NCBI GenBank assembly: GCA_021783135.1
Contig: JAJXUE010000001.1
Location: 1-41,925 of the forward strand
Origin: Bacillota bacterium
GTDB lineage: Bacteria > Bacillota > Desulfitobacteriia > Desulfitobacteriales > JAJXUE01
DNA length: 41,925 nucleotides
Reading direction: 5' to 3'
Below are positions 24,633 through 33,516 of the stretch, piece after piece. Both the position numbers and the translations under genes were made by a program. Numbering within the stretch: position 1 is the stretch's first letter; each line of letters opens with the position of its first letter. The notes under the pieces are model-generated. The model was not told where the DNA came from. It saw only the letters and a program-made list of their open reading frames with translations, and ran no database searches.

Positions 24633-26066
24633 TTAATTTTTGGCTAATTCCCAAATTTTATCCAATTGTTCTAACGATAATGTGTGTAATTCCGTGTTGT
24701 TTCGTATACAATACTCGTCCATAAACGCAAAACGTTTGATGAATTTAGCAATCGTGTGCCGCAGTGCCAGTTCAGGGTCTACATCAACAAACCTACTGAT
24801 ATTTACAACGGAAAACAGCAAATCACCTAATTCAGCTTCCTGTTGTTCCCATGTCGAAGCCTCTAATAATTCAGCTAACTCCTCATTCACCTTCGCTACC
24901 GCTCCGTCCATATTCGGCCAATCAAAACCCACTCGTGCAGCCCTACCTTGAACTTTTTTAGCGTAGAGTGTTGCCGGCAATCCCTGAGTAAGTCCATCAA
25001 AAATACTGCTGCGTCCTCCAGCTTCTTTTACCTTAATCTTCTCCCAGGTTTCAACTACATCACTGGCACTCTCTGCAATTGCGTCGGAGAACACATGAGG
25101 GTGACGACGCAGCAGCTTCTCGACAAGCGTAGTTGCAACATCCTCGAAAGAAAACTCCTGTTTTTCCGTGGCTAACTGAGCATGAAATACAATTTGCAGT
25201 AATAAGTCTCCCAATTCCTCACATAATTTATGCATATCACCCTGATCCAGGGCATCTAGTACTTCGTAAGTCTCTTCGAGCAGATACGGCCTCAGACTGA
25301 GATGAGTCTGCTTACGATCCCAAGGACATCCTTCAGGACCTCGCAGCTTAGCCATAACACCCAACAATCTATCCATACTAGGTTTGAGCTTGTCCTCTTC
25401 ATAGGGAGGCAGAGCCAGGCAAGTAAGATGATCAAAGTTCTCCGTTCGGTCTAACTCGTATAGAGGAATTTTGCACACCTTTTCTTCCCCTTCTACGCCC
25501 ATTGATCGCAATACATATATTTCATACTCATCCGGGTAGTAGTTCATTAAGTCTAATTTACGTTCTGAGGCGACAGCTCGGTTGTACACTTGGCAAAGAA
25601 TATTCCAATGCTCATAAACGGGCTTAGACACTGTTGAACTGCCATCAATTATGCTTACACCATCAACCGGATCTATACCAAGCCCATCGAAAACAGGCTC
25701 AAGAAAACTCATCGCAGCCTTGACATCTACTTCCACACGAAAGTTTTTAGCTCGTTCAAGGATTATAGCAACGGACTTTTCTGCAGTTCTGGGGTTTCCC
25801 GGTACCGCATATACTACATCTTCCTCCTCTGCTGCAGACAATACTTCGTCTGCAATCTTGGCATAAAGCTGTGGGAAATCCGGACAAGCTTCATACGCGG
25901 CGTCAAAAGTCTTATATTCCAATCCTTTGTCCCTTAAATCCTGTACACAAGGATGCTGTGCCGTTCTTAGGAAGACCTTAACGCCGGAAAAAAGCAGCTC
26001 GTACGTTTCTAGGCTGATTTGGCCCAGCATTCCCGGCCCCAACCCAACCACAGTAATTTTTGCCAC
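24633..26066 (-). CDS. mazG: YabN: tetrapyrrole methylase domain fused to MazG pyrophosphohydrolase
   Basis: The 477-residue fusion has an N-terminal methylase-like domain (KITVVGLGPGMLGQISLETY, VVYAVPGNPRTAEKSVAII; about residues 1-220) and two C-terminal MazG repeats. The first carries GCPWDRKQTHLSLRPYLLEE and the metal-binding CEELGDLLLQIVFH, the second ELGDLLFSVVNISR. MazG hydrolyses nucleoside triphosphates to monophosphates and is thought to clean the nucleotide pool; the role of the methylase part is not known. GTG 26066 with GGGAGG six bases upstream is the start. In B. subtilis yabM lies between spoVT and this gene; here it is missing. Confidence 0.95.
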   Translation of the reverse strand: MAKITVVGLGPGMLGQISLETYELLFSGVKVFLRTAQHPCVQDLRDKGLEYKTFDAAYEACPDFPQLYAKIADEVLSAAEEEDVVYAVPGNPRTAEKSVAIILERAKNFRVEVDVKAAMSFLEPVFDGLGIDPVDGVSIIDGSSTVSKPVYEHWNILCQVYNRAVASERKLDLMNYYPDEYEIYVLRSMGVEGEEKVCKIPLYELDRTENFDHLTCLALPPYEEDKLKPSMDRLLGVMAKLRGPEGCPWDRKQTHLSLRPYLLEETYEVLDALDQGDMHKLCEELGDLLLQIVFHAQLATEKQEFSFEDVATTLVEKLLRRHPHVFSDAIAESASDVVETWEKIKVKEAGGRSSIFDGLTQGLPATLYAKKVQGRAARVGFDWPNMDGAVAKVNEELAELLEASTWEQQEAELGDLLFSVVNISRFVDVDPELALRHTIAKFIKRFAFMDEYCIRNNTELHTLSLEQLDKIWELAKN

Positions 26067-26269
26067 ACTATTACCTCCCAATCCCTATCTTCCATAGCAA
26101 GTTTGCTAAAGCTGTTACCAATAAAGGGCAGTCGTTCTATTTCTAGCCGTAACCTAACCTACAAAAAATACGATTCGACCTAAATTGTCACTCCCAAAAT
26201 AACTAATGCTAACCTGTCAAGCCGTTCAGGGCAATGCTACGTTGAATGGTTTCGATGCCTAATGCCCTA

Positions 26270-26298
26270 ATTGTACCAGCCACAGCTGCTTTGAGCAA
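26270..26298 (-). promoter_or_regulatory. possible mazG promoter, extended -10 type
   Basis: On the minus strand TTGCTC (26298-26293), 17 bases and TACAAT (26275-26270) preceded by TGG, an extended -10. The -35 is weak (three of six). It lies just after the spoVT terminator. Confidence 0.5.
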
Positions 26299-26300
26299 TT

Positions 26301-26323
26301 AAAAGAGGCGGCCTATGGCCGCC
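26301..26323 (-). terminator. terminator after spoVT
   Basis: On the minus strand GGCGGCC, ATA and GGCCGCC form a perfect 7-bp GC-rich stem followed by TCTTTT. It begins six bases after the spoVT stop. Confidence 0.92.
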
Positions 26324-26328
26324 ATCAC

Positions 26329-26895
26329 TTACTGTTCCATTTGTTTTGCCAAAAAACCTGCTGCAGTCTCTACTAGTTTCGTCTCCATTTCGCCCATCTT
26401 AACATTTGGCTCCCTTGTCATAAGAATTACCGCTCCGATTGGATCACCCTCCGCAATAATCGGAGCAATTACTTCACCAACAATTTTGCACTTTTCTTCT
26501 TCTTCGTTGACTGGACAGTTCTTACAATTAACGTTATCTTCGCCTACTTTGGAGATGTTAATCGTTTTACGCTCCTCCATAGACCTTTCCACAGCTGGCC
26601 CAATTGCTTTACCCAAGAATTCCTTCTTTGGGGTGCCGGCCACAGCAATAATGTTATCTCTATCGGCAATGCAAGCAATATGTCCAGTTGCCTCAGCTAA
26701 TGAATCGGCGTACTCCTTAGCAAACTCACCCAGTTCACCAATAGGCGAATATTTCTTTAAAATGACCTCGCCATCACGATCGACAAAAATCTCTAGAGGG
26801 TCACCCTCCCTGATTCGAAGAGTTCTGCGAATCTCTTTGGGGATCACAACTCGACCTAAGTCATCAATTCTTCTTACGATCCCTGTTGCTTTCAT
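26329..26895 (-). CDS. spoVT: stage V sporulation protein T
   Basis: SpoVT is a forespore transcription factor that tunes sigma-G-dependent genes. The N-terminal swapped-hairpin AbrB domain (MKATGIVRRIDDLGRVVIPK, IREGDPLEIFVDRDGEVILK; residues 1-50) binds DNA. The C-terminal GAF domain (about 60-188) contains a cysteine pair in NCKNCPVN. At 188 residues it is close to the family's 178. ATG 26895 follows GGAGGG. A sigma-G-type promoter lies 50-80 bases upstream, in keeping with control in B. subtilis. Confidence 0.97.
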   Translation of the reverse strand: MKATGIVRRIDDLGRVVIPKEIRRTLRIREGDPLEIFVDRDGEVILKKYSPIGELGEFAKEYADSLAEATGHIACIADRDNIIAVAGTPKKEFLGKAIGPAVERSMEERKTINISKVGEDNVNCKNCPVNEEEEKCKIVGEVIAPIIAEGDPIGAVILMTREPNVKMGEMETKLVETAAGFLAKQMEQ

Positions 26896-26944
26896 TGACT
26901 CTTTATCCCTCCTTTACGTCCGAGGTTGGTAATTCTTTCACAGA

Positions 26945-26975
26945 TAGTATATATCGAGCCAACTGGGATTATTCA
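26945..26975 (-). promoter_or_regulatory. sigma-G-type promoter of spoVT
   Basis: On the minus strand TGAATA (26975-26970), 18 bases and TATACTA (26951-26945). The sigma-G consensus is about GMATR, 18 bases, CATNMTA; only the first base of the -10 differs. The downstream gene is the expected sigma-G target. Confidence 0.75.
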
Positions 26976-27046
26976 TTTTTTTCCATTAACATAAGCCTAT
27001 CACTCGCCTGTTTTCGCCATTGGACGCATGATTTCTTGACAAGAAG

Positions 27047-27085
27047 TAAAAAAGAGAGTCCGACCCAAACAGTCGAACTCTTTTT
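27047..27085 (-). terminator. terminator after the parvulin lipoprotein gene
   Basis: On the minus strand AAAAAGAG pairs with CTCTTTTT, continued inward by TTCGAC/GTCGGA across a two-base bulge; a T-run follows. It separates the lipoprotein gene from the spoVT promoter. Confidence 0.85.
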
Positions 27086-27131
27086 GATACTTTCAGAAAG
27101 TTATATGTGGCAAACGATGTGCCATCCCTGC

Positions 27132-28139
27132 CTATGGTGTAACTGGGCTATTGACCCCAGATTGGTTGGCCAGATAACTAAACTCTGGTGCATAAACAAT
27201 TTTTGCATTCTTTTTAAGCTGATCGAGGTACTGTTGGAACGCGGCATCCTTCTGCGTTTGTGGTAGCTGTTGCATAATTTGCGATTTAACTTGGTCAAAT
27301 GTCTGCTGGACGGCCGGCTTATGATCTTCAACCAAAATCACATGATACCCAAACTGTGTCTTGACAGGCACTTGTGAGTAAGTTCCTACTTTCTGAGCGA
27401 AAGCAGCCTGTTCAAATTCCGGTACCATTTGACCTCGCGTGAAATAGCCAAGTTCTCCGCCACTGTCTTTTGCGCCAGGTTCAATCGACTTCTCTTTCGC
27501 AAGTTGAGTAAAGTTAGCGCCTGCTTTTAACTCCTTGATTACTGCCTCTGCTTCTGCCTTTGTCTTCAATAAAATGTGACGGGCCTTAACCTCTTCCGGT
27601 TGCGCATATTTAGATTTATTGGCATTGTAGTAGTTTAATGCATCTGTTTCTGTAACCGTAGTGCCAGCAGTAACCTTATCATAAAGAGCTTTAGAAGAAA
27701 GCTCAACCTTGATATAGTCTTTCAAATCCGTCTCAGTCATACCTTGACTCTTCAAAGAGTCTTGGTACTTTGAGTTATCCGGAAACTGCTTTTTGATTGA
27801 ATCCAGTTCTGAGTTTACCTGCGCATCTGTGGCAACAAGGTTTTCCTTTGTAGCCTCTTGCATAATCAACTTCTCAGTAATAAGGTCAGAGACAACCTGG
27901 CCTTTAACGGAACTAAGCATTTGTATTCCCTGTCCAGTTGTAAAGTCCATACCCTGCTGTTGATAATATTTTTCTGTTTCTGTCAGTCGCTTATTATAGT
28001 CATCCTGAGTAATTTTATCACCGTTAACCTGCGCTACCCACTTCCCACCAAAATATTGGGAAAGAGAACCACATCCTGAAACGGTGGTAACGATTAAAAT
28101 CACAAGCACAGCTAAAAGCAGAGTACGTGCTTTGCGCAA
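27132..28139 (-). CDS. prsA: PrsA-like peptidyl-prolyl isomerase lipoprotein
   Basis: The 335-residue product has a lipoprotein signal: LLLAVLVILIVTTVSGC, with the lipobox cysteine at about residue 23. A SurA/PrsA-like helical region follows (VNGDKITQDDYNKRLTE), and the parvulin domain is at about 180-275 (VKARHILLKTKAEAEAVIKE, SGGELGYFTRGQMVPEFEQA, TQFGYHVILVED). PrsA proteins help fold exported proteins outside the membrane. The start is TTG 28139 with AAGGAAG upstream. It follows mfd by 33 bases and is probably cotranscribed. Other parvulin lipoproteins may exist elsewhere, so the symbol is by family. Confidence 0.88.
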   Translation of the reverse strand: MRKARTLLLAVLVILIVTTVSGCGSLSQYFGGKWVAQVNGDKITQDDYNKRLTETEKYYQQQGMDFTTGQGIQMLSSVKGQVVSDLITEKLIMQEATKENLVATDAQVNSELDSIKKQFPDNSKYQDSLKSQGMTETDLKDYIKVELSSKALYDKVTAGTTVTETDALNYYNANKSKYAQPEEVKARHILLKTKAEAEAVIKELKAGANFTQLAKEKSIEPGAKDSGGELGYFTRGQMVPEFEQAAFAQKVGTYSQVPVKTQFGYHVILVEDHKPAVQQTFDQVKSQIMQQLPQTQKDAAFQQYLDQLKKNAKIVYAPEFSYLANQSGVNSPVTP

Positions 28140-28172
28140 AATGAAACACTTCCTTTCTTATCCATATCGCCA

Positions 28173-31100
28173 TTATACCAAAGCTATCTGCTTATCCGCA
28201 ATCTTAAATATCTTATCCAGAAAGTCTCCTGCCGCCTTCAAAATGGTTTTATTGTGCTTAAGATTAGGACGCAGACTTATTTCTAAGCCATTGCTAGCAG
28301 AGAAGCTCAGGGAAGGACCGACTAATTTTGCCAGATCCATCAATTCTTGCCCCGAATACCCCGGGTCTTTGGCGAATTTATAATAAATTGAACCTTTTTC
28401 TTCCCCAATAGTCGATATGCCTAATTTAATAGCTTTTATTCTTAAACCAACGATATCCAAAAGATTGACGACGGGTTCTGGCGGCTCACCAAAGCGGTCA
28501 ATCATTTCATCTGTAATATCTTGTAAAACCTCAAGTGAACGAGCCCTCATTAACCGCTGATAAAAATCAGTTTTTACGGAGTTATCTCTAATGAATTCAC
28601 TTGCAATGAAAGCGTTAGTATTAAGTTCAATTGAAGGTTCAATAACCGCCTCTGTCACCTCGCCTTTAAGTTCGCTCACCGCCTGTTCCAAAAGTTTACA
28701 GTACATATCAAAACCAACTGCCATTAATTGTCCGTGCTGTTCGGCCCCTAATAGATTACCGGCACCTCTTAGCTCTAAATCACGCATCGCAATTTTAAAA
28801 CCGGAACCAAACTCGGTAAAGTCCCGAATCGCGCTGAGCCTTTTTTCTGATACTTCTGTTAGGACCTTATCCTTGCGATAAAGAAAGTACGCAAATGCTT
28901 TGCGGTTAGAGCGTCCTACTCTTCCGCGTAACTGATAGAGTTGTGATAATCCCATATGGTCAGCATCGTTTACAATCAAGGTGTTCACATTAGGCAAATC
29001 TAGTCCTGTTTCGATAATAGTTGTACAAACCAAAATGTCGTAACGCTTTTCCATAAAATCGAGCATTACCTTTTCTAATACTTCCTCAGGTAACTGCCCA
29101 TGTGCATGTACTATACGTGCCTCGGGAATTAAATTAGTCAAATCAAGGATAATTTTATCCATGTCTTTGATTTTGTTATGAACGAAGAACACTTGGCCGC
29201 CGCGATTAATCTCACGGTGCACAGCCTCTCTTACAAGTTCAGGACTGTATTCTACAACATATGTTTGTACAGGGTATCTATCTTCGGGCGGCGTGTCAAT
29301 CACGCTCATATCGCGTATGTTTACCAGCGCCATATGTAATGTACGCGGAATTGGCGTAGCAGATAAAGTGAGGACGTCAACATTATTTTTTAATCGTTTC
29401 AGCTTTTCTTTGTGCGAAACCCCAAAACGCTGTTCCTCATCGACAATTACCAACCCTAAATCTTTAAATTTAATATCCTCAGAGACTAATCTGTGGGTCC
29501 CGATTACCACGTCTACTCTGCCGTTTTTAAGGCCTTCAATTACTTGCTTTTGCTCCTTAGCACTTTTGAAGCGGCTTAACATCTCAATGGTTAGTGGGTA
29601 GCCCGAGAATCGCTCACAAAAAGTAACATAGTGCTGTTGAGCCAAAATTGTAGTGGGTACTAAAACTGCGACTTGTTTACTGTCCATTACCGCTTTAAAA
29701 GCTGCGCGGATAGCGACCTCCGTCTTTCCATACCCTACGTCACCACAGATAATCCGATCCATAGGTCTGGTCCTACCCATATCAATTTTAACATCCTCAA
29801 TACAAGCGAGTTGATCTGTCGTAGCTTCGTACGGAAAACGATCTTCAAATTCCTTCTGCCAGACGCTTTCAGAAGAAAAAGCAAACCCAATCGATTTTTC
29901 CCGTTCCGCGTATAGTTTTAGCAAATCCTCCGCCATATCTTTGACTGCAGCTTTGACCTTACTCGTAACTTTTACCCAATCATTGCCACCCAGACGATAC
30001 AACTTGGGGGCATTTCCGTCTCCCCCCAGGTACTTTTGAATTAAATCAACCTGATCGGACGGAACATACAATTTATCCTCGCCTGCATACTTAATCAAGA
30101 AATAATCTCTACCTACACCACCAACATCTAGCTTTTCAATTCCCAAGTATTTGCCTATGCCATGATTGGCGTGAACTACATAATCACCTGGCTTTAACTC
30201 AATAAAATGAGATAACTTCTCAACCTTATTAGGTTTAACTTTTACTTTAGGTCGAGGCTTATGCTCGCGGCGAAAAATTTCATACTCAGTAAATACGGCC
30301 AATTTTGCCAAGGGAAATTGAAATCCCTCTTTTAACCCTAATTCTACGATGCTAACCTGCGCCAACTCAATCGGTGCATTTGTAACCGGCGCATTAATTC
30401 CATAATCCCATAGGGAATCCCTTAGTCGTTGTGCCTGATCCCCATTCCCAGCGAAAATTATTATCCCATATCCGTCATTAAGTAGCTCTTTTAATTCCGC
30501 GGCAAAGTCTGATAATTTGCCGATAAATCCCTGCACAGGTTTGGTTACAAAGGTAACTAAATTTTGGGGAGGGATTACTGGCATTTGCCGCTGCAAAGTA
30601 GACAAAAGTAGCCCTTGATAGGCATTGAGTTCACGAGTAAAGTGTGTAAAATCTAAAAATACCGCATTAGGGTCTGCCAGAACCTTGCCGGACTGTAACA
30701 TTTCAGCATATCCATCGGCTCGTTCACGAACTGCAAAATCGAGATAATCACGAATGCGAACAGGTTCATCCAAAACAATAAAAGTAGCAGGCTGCAGATA
30801 AGCGAAAATTGAATCTAATTTTGAATACGCTAAATTTAGATATGGTTCGACCTTTTTTCCCACAACGCCAGCAGCAAATTCTTCAGCTAAGTGATTTAGG
30901 TGATTCTGTAATTCAGTCGCAGCTGATTGCGAGGACTTTTTAAGGCGAACCATCAGCCTTTCTGCGTGAGCCTTGATGAGTAACCAAGCTTTCTCCCGCT
31001 CTGCCGCGGGGACTATCAGCTCGCGCGCGGGGTAAATATTTACTTGTTCCAACTGCTCAACTGACTTTTGTGTAACGGGATCAAATGTGCGGACAGAGTC

Positions 31101-31700
31101 AAGCTCATCATCAAAGAACTCGAGTCGCATAGGCTTACTGACTAATGTATAAATATCAACAATACCCCCGCGAGCACTAAACTGACCCGGAGCGTCCACA
31201 ATTTCAACTCGCTCATAGCCTAAATCAGTAAGTGAGATAAACAGCTGTTTCAGATCGCACCTTGTACCTACTCGTAACGACTTACACAGTCCTTGCCATC
31301 TTTGACGCGGAGGAAAAAGCCGCTCGACTGCTTGTATTGTGGTCACTATACAGATCGGTTTGTCGTCAGCCAACTTAGCCAAAACACGCAGCCTTGTCGC
31401 TTCAACTTCTTTACTGCTACCCAACACTTCAAATGGCATCCACTCTAACACGGGAAAGTATTCAATTGCATGTTCAGGCAGCAAAGACTGAAGGTTAGCA
31501 TAAAATTCTAACGCATTTTCCTCACTATGCGTAACAAGCAAAAAAGGGCGCTGAAGTTTGCGTGCAAGCGCTGCCACAACAAAAGATTTTTGTGAACCTG
31601 ACAGGCCAAAAATAGCTTGTTGCTTCAAGTCGGAAAGTATCCCATCCATTATTGACCTAAATTCTGGTGTCTTATCAAGAAATTGAAGAAATCGCTGCAC
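28173..31700 (-). CDS. mfd: transcription-repair coupling factor Mfd
   Basis: Mfd removes RNA polymerase stalled at lesions and recruits UvrA. The 1175-residue length is standard. The UvrB-like N-terminal region (FGLSGSQKSFVVAALARKLQ; ARGGIVDIYTL) is followed by the polymerase-interacting domain (LKPGDYVVHANHGIGKYLG). The RecG-like translocase has Walker A ICGDVGYGKTEVAIRAAF, the DEEQRFG box and LSATPIPRTLHMAL, then a C-terminal TRCF domain. The start is GTG 31700 with GGAGGG upstream. It follows fin across a terminator, as in the pth-fin-mfd order of B. subtilis. Confidence 0.98.
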   Translation of the reverse strand: MQRFLQFLDKTPEFRSIMDGILSDLKQQAIFGLSGSQKSFVVAALARKLQRPFLLVTHSEENALEFYANLQSLLPEHAIEYFPVLEWMPFEVLGSSKEVEATRLRVLAKLADDKPICIVTTIQAVERLFPPRQRWQGLCKSLRVGTRCDLKQLFISLTDLGYERVEIVDAPGQFSARGGIVDIYTLVSKPMRLEFFDDELDSVRTFDPVTQKSVEQLEQVNIYPARELIVPAAEREKAWLLIKAHAERLMVRLKKSSQSAATELQNHLNHLAEEFAAGVVGKKVEPYLNLAYSKLDSIFAYLQPATFIVLDEPVRIRDYLDFAVRERADGYAEMLQSGKVLADPNAVFLDFTHFTRELNAYQGLLLSTLQRQMPVIPPQNLVTFVTKPVQGFIGKLSDFAAELKELLNDGYGIIIFAGNGDQAQRLRDSLWDYGINAPVTNAPIELAQVSIVELGLKEGFQFPLAKLAVFTEYEIFRREHKPRPKVKVKPNKVEKLSHFIELKPGDYVVHANHGIGKYLGIEKLDVGGVGRDYFLIKYAGEDKLYVPSDQVDLIQKYLGGDGNAPKLYRLGGNDWVKVTSKVKAAVKDMAEDLLKLYAEREKSIGFAFSSESVWQKEFEDRFPYEATTDQLACIEDVKIDMGRTRPMDRIICGDVGYGKTEVAIRAAFKAVMDSKQVAVLVPTTILAQQHYVTFCERFSGYPLTIEMLSRFKSAKEQKQVIEGLKNGRVDVVIGTHRLVSEDIKFKDLGLVIVDEEQRFGVSHKEKLKRLKNNVDVLTLSATPIPRTLHMALVNIRDMSVIDTPPEDRYPVQTYVVEYSPELVREAVHREINRGGQVFFVHNKIKDMDKIILDLTNLIPEARIVHAHGQLPEEVLEKVMLDFMEKRYDILVCTTIIETGLDLPNVNTLIVNDADHMGLSQLYQLRGRVGRSNRKAFAYFLYRKDKVLTEVSEKRLSAIRDFTEFGSGFKIAMRDLELRGAGNLLGAEQHGQLMAVGFDMYCKLLEQAVSELKGEVTEAVIEPSIELNTNAFIASEFIRDNSVKTDFYQRLMRARSLEVLQDITDEMIDRFGEPPEPVVNLLDIVGLRIKAIKLGISTIGEEKGSIYYKFAKDPGYSGQELMDLAKLVGPSLSFSASNGLEISLRPNLKHNKTILKAAGDFLDKIFKIADKQIALV

Positions 31701-31772
31701 GGTAAATTACCCTCCAACGGCAAGCAAATTAATGGACGTCAGTCTATGACCTCCATTTTGCAAGCGCTATAC

Positions 31773-31800
31773 AAAAATGGGCCAAGTTTGCCTCAGCCCA
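31773..31800 (-). terminator. terminator after fin
   Basis: On the minus strand TGGGC/GCCCA extended by TGAG/CTTG (two wobble pairs) around GCAAA, followed by TTTTTG. It begins eight bases after the fin stop. Confidence 0.8.
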
Positions 31801-31808
31801 CCCCAGCG

Positions 31809-32066
31809 CTAATTTATAAATTGTGTTTTTGTTTTAACAGATAAAGTGGCCCCCTGGTCAAGAGCGAGCTCAGAAAGGCACTCAGGGCATATGATATCTA
31901 AGTTTAAACACCCTTGCGTTTCAAGTTTAATTATAGCGTCGGGGCTTAGGCCCGTCAAGGACGACGTTGAATCGTCTTCACTCAACTCATATACTATTTC
32001 CTCACTCAGCATTATTTCTTCTACTAACTTGTCGCAACATTCGCAAACATACTTGATTAACACCAT
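31809..32066 (-). CDS. fin: anti-sigma-F factor Fin
   Basis: Fin (formerly YabK) inhibits sigma-F so that the forespore can switch to sigma-G. The 85-residue protein has the family layout: an N-terminal CxxC (IKYVCECCDKL), a middle acidic region with LTGLSPDAIIKLETQG, a second CxxC in DIICPECLSELAL and the ending TQFIN. The two CxxC pairs probably bind one zinc. ATG 32066 with AAGGGG upstream is preferred to a GTG two codons before. Its place between pth and mfd and its sigma-F-type promoter both support the call, though overall similarity to B. subtilis Fin is modest. Confidence 0.85.
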   Translation of the reverse strand: MVLIKYVCECCDKLVEEIMLSEEIVYELSEDDSTSSLTGLSPDAIIKLETQGCLNLDIICPECLSELALDQGATLSVKTKTQFIN

Positions 32067-32084
32067 TTCCACCCCTTCCTACAG

Positions 32085-32114
32085 TATTATTGCTCACTGC
32101 AAGAAGGGTTATAC
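32085..32114 (-). promoter_or_regulatory. sigma-F-type promoter of fin
   Basis: On the minus strand GTATA (32114-32110), exactly 15 bases and AGCAATAATA (32094-32085). The sigma-F consensus is about GYWTA, 15 bases, GGNRANAMTR; only the first base of the -10 fails. It lies between pth and fin. Confidence 0.72.
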
Positions 32115-32130
32115 ACTAGGCGAGCCTGGC

Positions 32131-32691
32131 TTAGCTGTTATACTTGTTCATGGCAGTCTTGATTCCGTTAACAAGAACATCTTGCACCGATTCCACTACC
32201 GTCTCTAAGATACTATTTAACTCGGGCAAAACTGCCGCCGGAAAGTTACCCAAAACATAGTCCGCCGCATCCCAACCATCAGGTGGACGCCCAACGCCAA
32301 TTTTTATGCGGCTAAAATTAGCCGTGCTAATTTCATGAATAATTGATTTAATCCCATTATGCCCTCCGGGACTGCCTTGTGCTCGCAAACGGATTTTGCC
32401 AAAAGGCAAATCCATATCGTCGTGGATGATAACAATATCATCCGGTTGAAGCTTGTACCAGTCCAAAATCTCGCGCACTGCTCTCCCACTTAGGTTCATG
32501 AAAGTTTGCGGCTTTACCAGCATAATCTTCAGACTGGCAATTTCACATTCACCAATCTGACTTTGAAATTTGCTACGAAAATTAACGTTAAATTTTGTCG
32601 CTATGTGTTCGATCGCGAGAAATCCTACATTATGTCTATTCAGCGCATACTCTCGTCCGGGATTTCCCAGACCAATAACTACCTTGTCCAC
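32131..32691 (-). CDS. pth: peptidyl-tRNA hydrolase
   Basis: Pth releases tRNA from peptidyl-tRNA that drops off ribosomes. The 186-residue form starts at GTG 32691 and begins VDKVVIGLGNPGREYALNRH with the catalytic histidine, followed by KPQTFMNLSGRAV, VIIHDDMDLPFGKIRLR and GSPGGHNGIKSI. An in-frame ATG at 32724 with GGGGGG upstream would add 11 residues; the family start favours the shorter form. It is divergent from the PRC-barrel gene, so promoters for both should lie in the short gap. Confidence 0.96.
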   Translation of the reverse strand: MDKVVIGLGNPGREYALNRHNVGFLAIEHIATKFNVNFRSKFQSQIGECEIASLKIMLVKPQTFMNLSGRAVREILDWYKLQPDDIVIIHDDMDLPFGKIRLRAQGSPGGHNGIKSIIHEISTANFSRIKIGVGRPPDGWDAADYVLGNFPAAVLPELNSILETVVESVQDVLVNGIKTAMNKYNS

Positions 32692-32816
32692 CTTATTAAA
32701 TCCTTTCCGGCAAAATCTAAACATAATACAAGCCCCCCAAACATAGCCATAATACAGAAAGCTTCACCACTTGATGAAGCCAATACCCAGTATCCAGGTA
32801 ATAAGGGGTGAACCGC

Positions 32817-33506
32817 ATGAAAAAAAGTAAAGGGTACCTTTCAATGCCAATTATCAGTGTCAAAGAAGGGCAGCAGATTGGTTCTGTAAGAGGTTTGATA
32901 ATTAATCCGACTAACTTGGAAGTAGCCGCATTGCTAGTGGACCAAAAAGGGCTATTTAAAGAGCAAAGAGTGATTCCCTATAGCAAAGTAATAAGTGTCG
33001 GAGATCAAGCCATCACTATAGACAAAATAGCAAGTGCGGAAAAGGTAGTTAACTTGCCGGAAACAATTTCTCTGGTAAAAGACCGTATCCCCATTATCAA
33101 CGCAAAAGTAATTACGGAAAACGGCAAAGCACTGGGAATTGTCGAGGAGTTTGACATTGACACTACTACAGGCAAAATAATTGGCATTGAGATTGCCAGC
33201 AACTTTGTTTCCGGCTTGTTCAAAGGCCGCGGTTTTCTGGCCAGCTGCCATTTAGTTACTATGGGCAAAGATGTGATAATTGCAGTCGGAGGTGCGGAAG
33301 ATAGCTTAACCCCGGTTGAAACAGGTATTTCAGAAACTCTCAAAAACGTTATGGACTCTACATCTACTCTGTGGTCCTCATCACTCCAAAAGACCAAAGA
33401 TATTAGCAAACACCTTGCACGGGGTAAGGACCGAATTGAGTTAACTCCAACCAATATTGAAACGCATGAAAACTCGGAACCAAAACAGCCCGAGGATCTG
33501 TCATAA
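32817..33506 (+). CDS. PRC-barrel domain protein
   Basis: The only plus-strand gene of the window. The 229 residues contain two PRC-barrel domains: the first (about 10-75) has SVKEGQQIGSVRGLIINPTN and RVIPYSKVISVG, the second (about 90-160) KVITENGKALGIVEEFDID. A variable tail follows, ending in a hydrophilic stretch. ATG 32817 with AAGGGG upstream is better than the in-frame GTG at 32808. PRC barrels occur in RimM and in photosynthetic reaction-centre H subunits and bind RNA, protein or membranes; the role of this stand-alone form is unknown. It takes the place of ctc between prs and pth. Confidence 0.88.
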   Translation: MKKSKGYLSMPIISVKEGQQIGSVRGLIINPTNLEVAALLVDQKGLFKEQRVIPYSKVISVGDQAITIDKIASAEKVVNLPETISLVKDRIPIINAKVITENGKALGIVEEFDIDTTTGKIIGIEIASNFVSGLFKGRGFLASCHLVTMGKDVIIAVGGAEDSLTPVETGISETLKNVMDSTSTLWSSSLQKTKDISKHLARGKDRIELTPTNIETHENSEPKQPEDLS

Positions 33507-33516
33507 CTGCGTTTGC

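Larger units (their letters stand above)
26082..26328 (-). other. spoVT-mazG intergenic region
   Basis: These 247 bases hold the spoVT terminator (26301-26323), a possible mazG promoter (26298-26270) and an otherwise featureless leader. The yabM gene that separates spoVT from mazG in B. subtilis is missing. One 30-codon open frame from TTG on the minus strand (about 26300-26211) has no ribosome-binding site and overlaps the promoter, so it is not called. Confidence 0.6.

Noticed and set aside
26211-26300. 30-codon TTG frame on the minus strand between spoVT and mazG
   Set aside because: It has no ribosome-binding site, overlaps a plausible promoter, and matches no small sporulation protein I know.
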